From positions 62,001 to 126,000 of the forward strand of contig JAPTJF010000140.1 of the NCBI GenBank assembly GCA_029339195.1: DNA of 64,000 bases, read 5' to 3'. Under the pieces are notes generated by a model that worked only from the letters and a program-made list of their open reading frames with translations, searched no databases and was not told the origin of the DNA. A program made the position numbers and the translations under genes. The stretch is from Micractinium sp. NFX-FRZ. Its lineage: Eukaryota > Chlorophyta > Trebouxiophyceae > Chlorellales > Chlorellaceae. How positions within the stretch are numbered: position 1 is the stretch's first letter; each line of letters begins with the position of its first letter. Below are positions 1 through 10,950 of this stretch, piece by piece.

Positions 1-3000
1 TGGAGGTCGACTACGCCTTTGGCGCCCCCCACCCCACGTTCTACCCGGGCGACCTCAAAGAGGTGCCCATCCTGCGCATGTACGGCGTCACAGAGGGCGG
101 CTCCTCTGTCTCCGCCTTTGTGCACGGCTTTGAGCCCTACTTCTACGTGGACGCACCCTCACCCAGCTTCTCGCCAGATGACTGCCAGGCGCTGGCAGCG
201 GAGCTCAACGTGGGTTGGGAGGGGGCTTGAGGTTGGGTGGCGAGGGTGGGGGTTGAGGGTGATGCAGGGAGGACGCAACACGGGTGGGGCCAGGTGGCGG
301 GCAGGAGCAGCGCAGCTGCTGCTGGGTTGGGGTTGCCAAAAAACCGAGTGAGCAGCCGGTGCTGTGCAGGGCATGCCGCCTCTTGCACATCTGCCTCCTC
401 CCCAAGCTCCTACCCCCCCTCGCCCCCACCTGCCTGCTTCGTGTGGGCCGCAGCAACAACCCACACAGGCCGTGCCTCCTCACCTCCCTACCCCTGGGCC
501 CCTTGACCTGCTTCCCGTAAATCCTCCCTTTGCTGCCCGCAGAACCTGCTGTCCTCCAAGGACCGCAGCAAGAACCCGCGGCAGTGCCTGCGCGTGGAGC
601 TGACCCGCAAGCAGAGCATCATGCACTACCAGCCCCAGAAGGACCGCCTCTTCCTCAAGGTCGTGCTGGCCACGCCCAACCTGGTGGCGCCATGCAGGAG
701 TGAGCAAGGGGTGGGGTGGGGTACGGTAACGGGGGGGCCGTGTAGGTGATGAAGCGAGGCAGGCAGGCAGGCAGGCTGGCAGGAGAATGTCGGAAGGTGC
801 GGCAGGTAGGCAGGTGGCCAGGTGGCGGGCACGATGCTTCCGCGGCACGATGCTTCCGCAGACCTGCCCTTCACCCAGTGTTTTGCCGTGTAGCCTACTC
901 GTCCCGTGTGTTCACTACCTGCCATACCTCCATGAGACCTCGCCACGCCTAACCCGTATGCCCTCGCCCCCTCCCACCCATCGCCCCCACCAGGCATGTT
1001 TGAGAGCGGCATCAGCCTGCGCTGGCTGGGCAACGGCGCCCACTTCCGGTCCACCACCTACGAGAGCAACGTGCTGTACGCGCTGCGCTTCATGATTGAC
1101 TGCGGGGTGGTGGGGGGCAACTGGGTGGAGCTGCCGCCCGGGGGCTACTCGCTGGTGGCGCCGCAGGTGAGCCGTGGTGTGGAGCGGGGGTTGGGGGGAG
1201 CTCACGCTGCCGGGGGGATAGTCGCTGGTGGAGCTGCCGGTGGACGATGTGGGGTTTGGTTGTTTGGATAGTTCATGTGCATGTCAAGGCCTCCGAAGCT
1301 CCCGGTGTGGGCGGCTCTGCGCGGATGCATGTTGCTTGGCGGCTGTGGAGAATGGTGAAGGGCAATGTCAGCAGTGCCCAACCTGCCGTGCCCTGCCTTG
1401 CCCCTGCCCTACCCGCAGAGCCACCAGACGCACTGCCAGCTGGAGGCGCACCTGCACTACAGCAAGCTGATCAGCCACGAGGCGGAGGGGGAGTGGGCCA
1501 AGATGGCTCCCTTCCGCATCCTGTCGGTGGACATCGAATGCCAGGGGCGCAAGGTGGGTGGGGGGTGGAGGGCTGGGTGGGGGGTATGGAGGGGCCTGGG
1601 GGGCAGGCGGGAGCTGGGGAGGGGCTTGGCAGCGAGGGGCAACAGTTTGCACACTGAAGTGTCGGGAGGCATGCCCAGCCCGCCCGCCCGCCACCCCACT
1701 GCCTCCTACTTGCCCTTCCCTGCATGCCTCCCCCCTCCCGCCTCCCCTGCACCTGCTCTCACATGCTATCTATCCCCCCTGCCTTCCCCCCTCCCCCACT
1801 CCCCCACAGGGCCACTTCCCGGAGCCCGACAAGGACCCGGTGATCCAGATTGCCTCCCTGGTCACCGAGTTTGGGCGCAAGGAGCCGACGGTGCGCAACA
1901 TCATGACGCTCAAGTCGTGCGCACCCATCTCGGGGGCGGGTGAGTGCGGGCGGGCGGGGTGCGGGGGTGAAGGGGTGCAGGGGTGGGGGCGGGCTTTGCA
2001 GGGATGAAGCTGGGCTGCAGGGCTTTGGTGTGGTAATCTGGGGAGGCGCCACCCAGTTAGAGAGGGTGTGAAAGGTGAGAAGCGGCGGTGGCTGTGCTAT
2101 GCAATGGCTGTACTCTGGACAGCTGCGCGTGCGCTTGTGCGGCTGGAGGGGCTGCCGCTGATGCCCATCCTCCGTGCCGCTTCCTCACTTCTCCTTCCGT
2201 CCTGCCCCCCTCCCCTCCCCCTCCCCCCAGAGGTGATGTCATTTGAGGATGAGCGGGAGCTGCTGCTGCGCTGGCGGGACCTGGTGCTGGAGACCGGTGG
2301 GTGCCTGGGGGGCCCTGGGGGGTAGAATTGAGGGTGGGGTGTGGCAAGAGAGCCGGAGAATTCCCAGATGCCCCGGAGCCAAGCAGGGAGGGCAGCAGGC
2401 ACGGTGAGAAGAGCGACGGAACAGGTAAGCAACAGCGCCAGCAGGGCATCCATCACTTCCACTTTTACCCTCCCCCACCCTCCCCCCAATCAACCATTGA
2501 ACCAACCAACCCTTCTCCTTCCCTGCTTCAGACCCGGACGTCATCATTGGCTACAACATCATCAACTTCGACCTGCCCTACCTGCTCAACCGGGCGGAGA
2601 CGCTCAAAATCCCGCAGTTCTGGACCTGGGGCCGCATGCGCAACAGGTGGGGGTGGTGATGGTAGCAGGGCGGTGTGGGATCGCAGGGTGGGTGCAACTT
2701 GCCTCCCTCACACGGGGGAATTTCCCACCCACAGGGAAATTTGCCCCTGCCCTCCTGCATCCTGCGCTGCTCCTCCCCCTGGTTTCACTTCCCGCTTCGC
2801 TTGGCAGCAAGGCGAGGGTGCAGGGCGCCTGCTTCTCCTCCTGACCCCCTCCCCTTGCTGCCCTGCCCTCCCATCTGCTCACCCTCATGCCGCCGCTTGA
2901 CCACCTGCCCTCCTCCCCCCGCTGCCTTCCCCCCGGCAGGAAGGTGAAGATGAAGGATGCCCGCTTCTCCTCCAAGGCCTATGGCACCCACGACTTCAAG

Positions 3001-6000
3001 GAGATCACGATTGAGGGGCGCGTGCAGTTCGACCTCCTGCAGGTCAAGGGGGTGGGGGCGGGACGTCCTCCCTGCGGGCACATGGGTGGCAGTAGGGCGA
3101 GCAGGGCGCAGGGGGATTGCGCAGGCAAGGCTGGGGTGTAGAGGTCCGCGCGGCTGCCGGCAGGGCCAAGGGGGAGCAGCGTCACAGCGTGCGCGTGGTC
3201 TGCGCCTGCTCCCCGCCCCCATAACCGCACTTCACACCCTCCCCCTCCCCCTCCTTCCCCCTCCCTCTCTGCAACGCAGGCCATCCAGCGCGACCACAAG
3301 CTGTCTGCCTACTCCCTCAACGCCGTGTCGGCCCACTTCCTGGGGGAGCAGAAGGAGGATGTGCACCACTCCGACATCTCCAAGCTGCAGGACGGCAACT
3401 CCGAGTCGCGGCGGCGCCTGGCCATCTACTGCCTCAAGGTGTGGGGGCTTTAGGGGAGGCAGTGGGGGGCGAGGGGGCGGCAGTGGTGGGGCGAGCGGGG
3501 CAGCGGGGCAGCAATGGTGGGGGGGAAGGGAGCCCCTTCGTCCCTCTCTGCCCCTCCACCCTACCTGGATAACCCTTTCTCTCAATGTGCAGGACGCCTT
3601 TGCCAGCGCCTGTTGAACTAGCTGGTGCACATGTACAACCCACACCTCTTCTCACCTCCCGGCCTTCCTTCCCCCTCTGTTAACGCCTTGCCCCCGCAGG
3701 ATGCGTACCTGCCGCAGCGCCTGGTTGACAAGCTGATGTACATGTACAACTACGTGGAGATGGCGCGCGTGACGGGGGTGCCCATGTCCTACCTCCTCTC
3801 ACGCGGCCAGTCCATCAAGGTGTTCTCGCAGATACTGAGGAAGGCGCGCACCAAGGGGCTGGTGGTGCCAAACATGAAGGTGGGCGGGCGGGGGGCGGGG
3901 GGCCCGGTGCGGTAGTGGCGTTGCGTTTGGGTTGTGCAGGTGAAGGCAGGGGCGAGCGGGTGCATGGGGGATGGGTGTGAGCACAGGAGCGGGTTGGTGC
4001 TGCTTGCTGTGTACGACCCTGTCTGGCCCGCCTCACCGTCGCGCATCTGCCTTGTCACTCCCGCCCCCCCCGGCCCTGCTCCCCCCCTCACATGCACTGC
4101 CTGCAGAAGGGCGGCGACCCCAACGAGGGGGTGGCGTATGAGGGGGCCACCGTGCTGGAGCCCAAGGTGTGTGTGTGGGTGGGGCACAGGCGCACCCCAG
4201 CATGGGCTGAAGCACCTGGCTGGATTGGTTGGGCTGGGCTGGGGCACCTGGCCGGGCTGGAGTAGGCGGGAATGGGGAGCGGGGGCGCCAGGGCTGCGGG
4301 GGCACCTGACCTGGCGCAGGCACCGCTCGCAGCTGCTTCCCACCGTTGCCACTCCCACCCCCCGCCCCTCCCTGGGCTCTCCCTCGCCATGCCAGGCCGG
4401 CTACTACGACAAGCCTGTGGCCACCTTGGACTTTGCCTCCCTGTACCCCTCCATCATGATGGCCCACAACCTGTGCTACACCACCCTGGTGCCCAAGGGG
4501 CAGCAGCACATGTTCCCCAAGGGTGAGGCGGGCGGTGGGGAAGGTGGGGGAGGTGGGGTGGGGGCCTGATGCTCCCCTGCGTGGGATCAGGTGTGCTGCT
4601 GCTCAATGCTGCTTCTTGCCTCTTTCAAAAACCTCAGGATGTGCCCGGCACCACGTCATGCCCCTCGCTCCCACCCACCCCACCTCACACCCACCCTCGC
4701 TCTCACCCACCCTGCCGCACACTGACTCACTCACTGACACCCCTCGGGCCCCCCCCTCCCCTCCCCCGCAGAGCACCTGACCATCACCCCCAACGGCGAC
4801 GCCTTTGTCAAGCCCTCCCTGGCCCTGGGGGTGCTGCCCGAGATCCTGCAGGAGCTGCTGGGGGCACGCAAGCGGTGGGTGGCCGGGGGTGGGGGGTGGT
4901 GTGCGGTGGCAGTGGTGGTGGTGCAGGGCGTCGGCTGGCACTGCATAAAAAGGGTGCACCACGTGGGCAACCACGGCGCGGACGTCTTTGCTTTCCTGGC
5001 CTTCACGGTGTGCCACTGGGGCGTCATGCGCGGGCACCTGCTGCCCACGTGTGTGGCTGGGGCGCCCCCCTTTTGCAGACTCTGAGGAGACAAACTGCAA
5101 CGTGCTCCAATCCCCACTTGATGCCCCGCATCCGGGAGCCTTTTCAACGCCCTGTAACTTTTTCACCCGCCCCGCAGCGCCCGCAAGGACCAGGCCGCGG
5201 CCACCGACCCCTTCCTGAAGGCCGTGTACAACGGGCGCCAGCTGGCGCTCAAGGTGTCGGCCAACTCGGTGTATGGTGAGGCGGGGGTGTGGCGTGGGGA
5301 GGAGGCAGGGGTGCATCGGGGGCGGGGGCAGGCGCAGGGCATGTGAGGAAGGGCAGCATACAGGTATGCAGGGGAAGGTTTCTAACAAGAGGGCAACGTC
5401 CAGGCAGGAAGGGTGGCGGGGCCTATGTGCGGGAGAGCAGGCCCAGGAGGGAGGGGGCCGGCCGCCCACAGGTCGGTTGCGCCCGGCCTTCACTGCTCAT
5501 CTCCTCTCTGTGGCAGCCTTTTTGGGAGGTTACAACTCACCCGCCCCCCCTGCCACCCTGCCCCCACCCCTTCTTTGCCTTCCTCCCGCTAACTCACACC
5601 TTCGCTGCCCTGCCCTGCCCCCCGCCCCGCCACTCCCCCCGCCGTCGCCAGGCTTCACGGGCGCCACTGTGGGCGCCCTCCCCTGCCTGGAGATCTCCTC
5701 CTCGGTCACCTCGTTTGGGCGCGACATGATCATGGAGACGCGGCGGCAGGTGCAGGAGAAGTACTGCAAGGCAAACGGGTACGCGCACGACGCAGACGTC
5801 ATCTACGGAGACACCGACTCGGTGAGGGAGGGAGGGCAGGGGGCACCGACTCGATGAGGAGGGAGGCCAGGGGGCACCGGGGAAAGAAGGGGCCACTGAT
5901 GTGTCGAGGTGGTGTGGTGGTGCGGGTGCGGGTGTGCAGTGAGCACACGCCGTAGCCGGCACCAACTCAGTGAGGGGCCACTGCTGCGGCTGCCTCGCCC

Positions 6001-8777
6001 CACATTCACCTTCCTACTGCTTTGGCGCGGCTCAACTCCACCTCTGCGCACCTCTCACCCGCCCCTTTCCTCCCTCGCTGCCTCATCCCGCCACCCCCCA
6101 CCGCTTCATCAGGTGATGGTGTGCTTTGGCGTTGACGACGTGGCGACGGCGATGCAGCTGGGGCTGGAGGCGGCGGAGGAGGTCAGCAAGGCGTTCATCC
6201 AGCCCATCAAGCTGGAGTTTGAAAAGGTGCCAAGGTGCAACAGAGGATCCTGTGGGGCCAGGGGTCGGGGTGGTGTTCAGCTCGTTGAGTGGACAGTGGT
6301 GTGTGGCAGGCACATATGTGGTGCAGTTGGGTGGGCAGGCAGCTGTGGTGTGAGGACTGGGTGTTGTGAGTGTGCCACCCACCTGTCTCCCGCTCTCTCC
6401 CCGGGCCAGCCGTGCGCTGTGTCTGTCTTGCACTACCTGTCTAGGCACCCACCCTTCTCCCATCTCTCCCCCTCACCCATCCACAATGCCCCACCCCCAC
6501 TTCTCCTCCTCCCCCGCCAGGTCTACAACCCCTACCTGCTGATCAGCAAGAAGCGGTACGCCGGCCTGCTGTGGACCAAGCCGGAGAAGTGGGACAAGAT
6601 CGACACCAAGGGGATTGAGACGGTGCGGCGAGACAACTGCCTGCTGGTGAGTGGAGATGGGCAGGCAGCAGGGGGGGCGGATTGATAGGGAGGGCAGCGG
6701 GCACTGATACGGACTGGGGGGCAGGGCAGGGCAGGGAAGAGCCTTGGGGGATCTGCAAGGCGAGGCGTCGGGGGGCAGTTTGAGGCAGGGACCTGTGCAG
6801 GGTGCGCCCTTACCTGCCCGCTCCCGTCCTCCTTCTCCTCTCAGTCTGCCTGCACCCCCTGCCCTCCTGTCCCCCTGCCCCCACCCCCCAGGTGCGCAAC
6901 GTGGTGACGACGTGCCTGGAGAAGATCCTGGTGCACCGCGCCCCCCAGGACGCCTGCGAGTACGTCAAGGGCGTCATCTCCGACCTCCTCATGAACAAGC
7001 TGGACCTCAGCCTGCTGGTCATCAGCAAGGTGGGGGGGTGGGGCGGGTTGAGCAGATACTCGCGGGTGTGAGCAGGTACTCGAGGTGCTAGGTATGGGCG
7101 GGTGTGCAGAGAACCACACGTCAGGCCTGCCCGCAAACAGCTGTCCAGTGCTCCCGCCCCCTGCCGCCACCTCACCCCTGCTGCATACTCGCACACCGCC
7201 TGCCTGCCCCACCTCGCGACGAGCGCCACCCGCTACTTCCACAATGCACTGGGGCGCTGCAGGGCCTGACGCGGACGAGTGCAAAGTAACCCAGCATACG
7301 ACTGATGATCACAATCTCCGTCCATGCGTCGCCCCGCACCATGTGCAGGGCCTGACCCAGGACGCTGACGAGTATGAGAACAAGGCAGCCCACGTGGAGC
7401 TGGCCAAGAAGATGAAGAAGAGGGACCCCGCCACGGCGCCCGCGGTGGGGGACCGCGTGCCCTACGTCATCATCAAGGTGGGGCGGGGAGGAGAGGGGCG
7501 GTGAGCGCTGTGGCTTGGCTGACAGGGGCTGGGGCAGCAGGAGGGGCCCCATGTTCCCCGCCAGCCCGCCCTGCCGGCCCCGGCTCTGCCCGCCTGTCAC
7601 ACCGCCATCGTCTCCACATCTGCACTTGCCCAGTGTCAATCGATCACGACTTGCCACCCAGGATGCTAGGGCATGCACACATGCCGCAGTGGCATGACCC
7701 CCTGAATGCCACCCATGCACGCGTGCGGTCACTCTCCTGCAGGCCGCCAAGGGCGCCAAGGCGTACGAGAAGGCCGAGGACCCGATCTACGCGCTGCGCA
7801 ACAACCTGCCCATCGACTGCCAGCACTACTTGGAGCACCACCTGGAGAAGCCGCTGATGCGCCTGTTTGAGCCCATCATGAGGAACCCGAGGGAGCTGCT
7901 GACAGGTGGGGGCTGCCCTGCATTTATGCTCCTGGGGCAAGTGCACACGGTGCTGTGTTACGTTGCGGATGTGGTGGGGCGTGCGGGTCGGGGCGGGCGC
8001 GCAGGAGGCGGGTGGCGAGCAAAGTCCAAAGCCACGAATCTTGCCTGCATACGGCTGCCGCTACCAGCCTCCCTCCCAAAGATTGCCTGCATCCCCCCAG
8101 CACTCTCCAGTCCACTCCTCAACCCTCCCTCCCTGCCCTCCCGCCTGCCCCCAGGCGCCCACACCCGCTCCATCATGGTCACCACCCCCTCCGCCGCCTC
8201 TGGAGGCATCATGAAGTTTGCCCAGAAGCGGCTGACCTGCCTGGGCTGCAAGGCGCCGCTGGGCAAGGGGGAGGCCACAGTGTGCAAGCACTGCAAGGCC
8301 AAGGTGGGTGGGGGAAAGGGGGGTGGGGCAGGGAGGGGGGCAGGTTATGCTGTGCTGGATGGCTGCTCCTCCTCAACCGCCTCCCGCGCCTGCCTTAGTC
8401 ACACACTGCCCCTGCGTACTCCACCCACCCCCTGTTCTGCACAGCACAGGCCGCGAGGCCGCACAGTGGTGGGCCTGAACAACCCCGGAGGCACAGCCCA
8501 GCCTGCGTGTTTCAAACCCACTGCTGCCCCCTCCATCAACTGTTCGGTTTCCCCACCTGTGCAGGAGGGTGAGATCTACCAGCGCACGATAGTGGGTGTG
8601 AACGACCTGGAGGCGCAGTTCAGCGCCCTGTGGACGCAGTGCCAGCGGTGCCAGGGCAGCCTGCACCAGGACGTGCTGTGCCGCTCGCGCGACTGTCCCA
8701 TCTTCTACCGCCGCATGAAGGTGCAGAAGGAGCTGGGGGAGGCGCAGTCGACGCTGCAGCGCTTTGAGGAGTGGTGA
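1..8777 (+). CDS. POLD1: DNA polymerase delta catalytic subunit (5' end outside window)
   Basis: Replicative B-family DNA polymerase with 3'-5' proofreading. Twenty-two exons can be joined in phase: 1-209, 543-699, 994-1166, 1419-1553, 1810-1939, 2231-2296, 2532-2646, 2940-3042, 3280-3438, 3700-3879, 4107-4166, 4396-4522, 4772-4874, 5178-5275, 5652-5821, 6113-6226, 6521-6646, 6892-7029, 7349-7477, 7743-7905, 8155-8303 and 8565-8777. They give 1004 residues; about the first 100 of the family are missing to the left. Exonuclease motifs are visible: SVDIEC (ExoI), [13 protein letters not shown] (ExoII) and YCLKDAY (ExoIII). Polymerase motifs are [10 protein letters not shown] (A), [10 protein letters not shown] (B) and YGDTDS (C). 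The C-terminus carries both cysteine clusters, CLGC..CKHC (CysA, zinc/PCNA region) and CQRC..CRSRDC (CysB, 4Fe-4S). It ends FEEW-stop. All introns are GT-AG. Four introns hold decayed copies of exon edges (separate entries). Identity is certain. Confidence 0.97.
1197..1246 (+). repeat. Decayed copy of a POLD1 exon 3' edge inside the next intron
   Basis: The end of the exon finishing at 1166, with its donor, is echoed 73 bp downstream. The shared core TCGCTGGTGG lies at 1149 and again at 1222, with diverged flanks. The copy has an in-frame TAG and no clean GT donor, so it looks dead. Confidence 0.55.
3589..3640 (+). repeat. Decayed copy of a POLD1 exon 5' edge, with acceptor
   Basis: The segment starting GCAGGACGCC resembles the acceptor and first 48 bases of the real exon at 3697-3748, 107 bp further on. 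CAGCGCCTG and ACATGTACAAC are shared. The copy has lost bases and reads into stop codons after five residues. It keeps a usable-looking AG, so mis-splicing or alternative splicing here is conceivable. Confidence 0.8.
5844..5876 (+). repeat. Short tandem copy of a POLD1 exon 3' edge and donor
   Basis: CACCGACTCG at 5812 spans the last codons of the catalytic motif C exon. It recurs at 5844, followed by a diverged copy of the G-rich intron start. In the copy the donor GT has become AT. Confidence 0.75.
7257..7287 (+). repeat. Decayed copy of a POLD1 exon 5' edge, with acceptor
   Basis: TGCAGGGCCTGAC precedes GCGGACGAGT here, and TGCAGGGCCTGAC precedes the real exon start at 7349. The offset is 86 bp. 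The copy has a deletion and soon runs into TAA. The acceptor AG is intact. Confidence 0.75.
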
Positions 8778-9778
8778 CTGATGAGCACTGTCATCTCGCA
8801 GGCGGGCAGGCAGGGCGGGGCCGTCCTTGGTGGCGGGCCCTGGCGGCATACACACAGCCTCTACGCCTGCGGCTGCCCCTGCAAGTCCCCCGCCCTGCTT
8901 CCATGCTTCTTGCCTCTCCCTCGACTCCCTCCCATGCCCCCAAGTTTGCTGCTTCCTTGCACCCTGCTGCGTCTGCTGCCCATTGCTGCTGCTCCCCTGC
9001 TGTCTGCTCCAAGCCTCCCGCTTCCGCACTTCCCCTCTCGCCTCTCCTGCTGCACCTGTTCGCTCTCTCTGCAAACTGACTCTTCTTGTTTCAGAAACAA
9101 CAACAACTTGACTGCACCGTTGTATTGCCAAACACGCTCTCTTCAAGCACAGACAGGAAGCGGGGTGAGAGGATGGGTGCGCGGGGTGAGTGGGGGACAA
9201 TGCGGCACCGAGGCGGGTGGGACTAAAAAAAGACCGGTGGGGAAAGGGAGCCCAGCATGTGCATATGCAGGCACGTGAAGGGGGGCGGGGCCAGGAATGG
9301 CGGGGGGGAGAGGTAGGTAAGGTAGGGAGGAAGAATGATGAATGGCGTGGCATGCACAGCACAGCATAGCAGCGGTGTGTGCATAGCAGAAAAATGCCCG
9401 AATCACAGGTGGAGGGGGTGAGCGCTGCAGGAGCAAGGCGCATGCAAGGTGGGGGGAAGGGAGGGGGGTCGTGCATAGCGCAAGGCTCAAAGAAAAAGGG
9501 ACTGCTTGAACTGGGGGTCAGTAGTAGGACGGAACGGTGGTGGCGCGGTGGCGAGGGGTGGCAAGTATCAGAGCAGGGCGTGGTGCCTTCGAGTATCATT
9601 CATTTCTGTTGCGGACCGAAGCTTAACTGGAGAGGGGGCCCAGCGGGTTGCTGACCGACCGTCGGCTGCGCTGGGCGGCCAGGCGGGCGCAGGGGGCACG
9701 CGCCGGCTTGCCTCGCACAAGGCAGAGCGGGCTTGCACCCCCAAGCTTCATTAGGCTGGAGCCAGGCAGAGGGCAGGC
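8778..9778. other. Convergent intergenic region between POLD1 and the LIL-like gene
   Basis: About 1 kb between two facing stop codons, presumably both 3' UTRs. It is less GC-biased around 9090-9130, with CAACAACAACTT. I see no TGTAA signal, no RNA gene and no believable coding exon. The long open frames here on the minus strand have no recognisable protein. Confidence 0.6.
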
Positions 9779-10622
9779 TCAGTGTGCCTCCGCCCTGCGC
9801 GGCCCCGTCAGCACCAGCAGCACCAGGGCCGCCAGCAGCGCCTCCATCTCTGTCAGCGCCGCCCCCGTCTCAAAGTCGAGCAGAGCGAGCAGGCCGTTGC
9901 CGGTGTACAGCTCAATGACTAGCGCGGCAGACAGCCCCGCAAAGGCCGCGCGCCCCGCCAGCTGGCGCACCGTCCCAGTCAGGCTGCGCGCGTGGGCCTT
10001 GGAGGGCCAGGCCGCCGCCACGGCCAGTATGCCGGCCACGCCCCACAGCACGGGCTCCATCATGGGGTGGTCCAGCTCCATCACCGCCACGATGCCCTGC
10101 CCGTTAAGGCGCTCCGACACGAGGGCGGCCTGGGGAGGGGGGCAGGGAAGGCAGGGGGCGTGGCAGGGAGGAGTGAGCAGGGGACGGGTGGCTGGGCGCG
10201 CCGAGCTGCCGCAGAGAGCAGGGGGACAGTGGGGAGGATGCGAGCGGGGCCGAGCGGCGGGTGCGCGGCGGTACAAGCGGGCAACGCTGGCGCTGCCGAC
10301 GGCTCCCCTGCAATGTGGGGTGTGCAGGTGTGAATGCAGCGAAGTCAGGGCCATGACTCACCCCCAGGACCATGAGCGCCAGGGAGCTGGCAAAGTCGCG
10401 GGTGGGCTCATCAGAGGCCCCGGTCTCAGCGCCCGGCCCGCCGCCGCTCGTGCGTGCGGCGGCGCTGGTCACCACCGCCAGGCAACGGCCCCCGGCCGCT
10501 GCGCTGCTTCGGGGACGCTGCGCCGCCCATGACCGTGCTGCTGGGCGCACATGGCGCGCTTGTGAAGCCGCCGCGACGGGGCAGCAGCATGGGGCCAGCC
10601 GCAACACGTGCTGCACAGTCAT
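9779..10622 (-). CDS. Light-harvesting-like (LIL/ELIP/SEP-type) plastid protein
   Basis: Two exons, 10362-10622 and 9779-10129, joined in phase 0 with GTGAG..CAG; 203 residues. The first ~75 residues are rich in A, R and S, as in a plastid transit peptide. A chlorophyll-binding type helix 1 follows (ERLNGQG, about residues 92-98), then a hydrophobic segment (LWGVAGILAVAAAW). A helix 3 follows (GRAAFAGLSAALVIELYTGNG), ending with another hydrophobic stretch. The pattern fits stress-related one- to three-helix relatives of light-harvesting proteins, which in plants help protect photosystems or chlorophyll metabolism. Ligand positions are only half conserved (see findings). An upstream in-frame start would only lengthen the transit peptide. 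It lies divergent to PCCA with 328 bp between. The family is fairly sure; the exact subfamily is not. Confidence 0.75.
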
Positions 10623-10950
10623 TGTCAAACCGGGGTTCGCAGGGCGTTGCGGAAGGTGACAGGCGGTTTGTGAGAGTGCAGGGGGCGCCGAAAGAAACTG
10701 TAGAATCTTTTCTGCCGATCGCGCTGCCAACCCATGCCAGCAAGGCGCCTGCCAACGAGGATTCTTGTGAGCTCACGGTTGTGCTTCCCGCCGATCGCCC
10801 GACATTCTAGCAGTGATCCCTTGCTTAAATGCAGGCGGGACCAGCACTGTCGGCAAGGCCGAAACTTTTCGTCCCGACACCTTGCGTGACACAGCCTGGT
10901 GTCAGATAGTTTATTTGGGGCCCATTAGCCTGTCGTAAGGTCGCCCACCG
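10623..10950. promoter_or_regulatory. Divergent intergenic region (LIL-like / PCCA promoters)
   Basis: 328 bp between two outward-facing start codons, presumably a shared promoter region. It is more AT-rich than its surroundings near 10790-10930. No TATA box or named element can be assigned. Confidence 0.5.

Noticed and set aside
8373..9599. Minus-strand open frame of 408 residues over the POLD1 3' end and the following gap
   Set aside because: It overlaps the certain last POLD1 exons, has composition-driven P/S/H-rich sequence, and matches no protein family. It is a GC-rich shadow frame.
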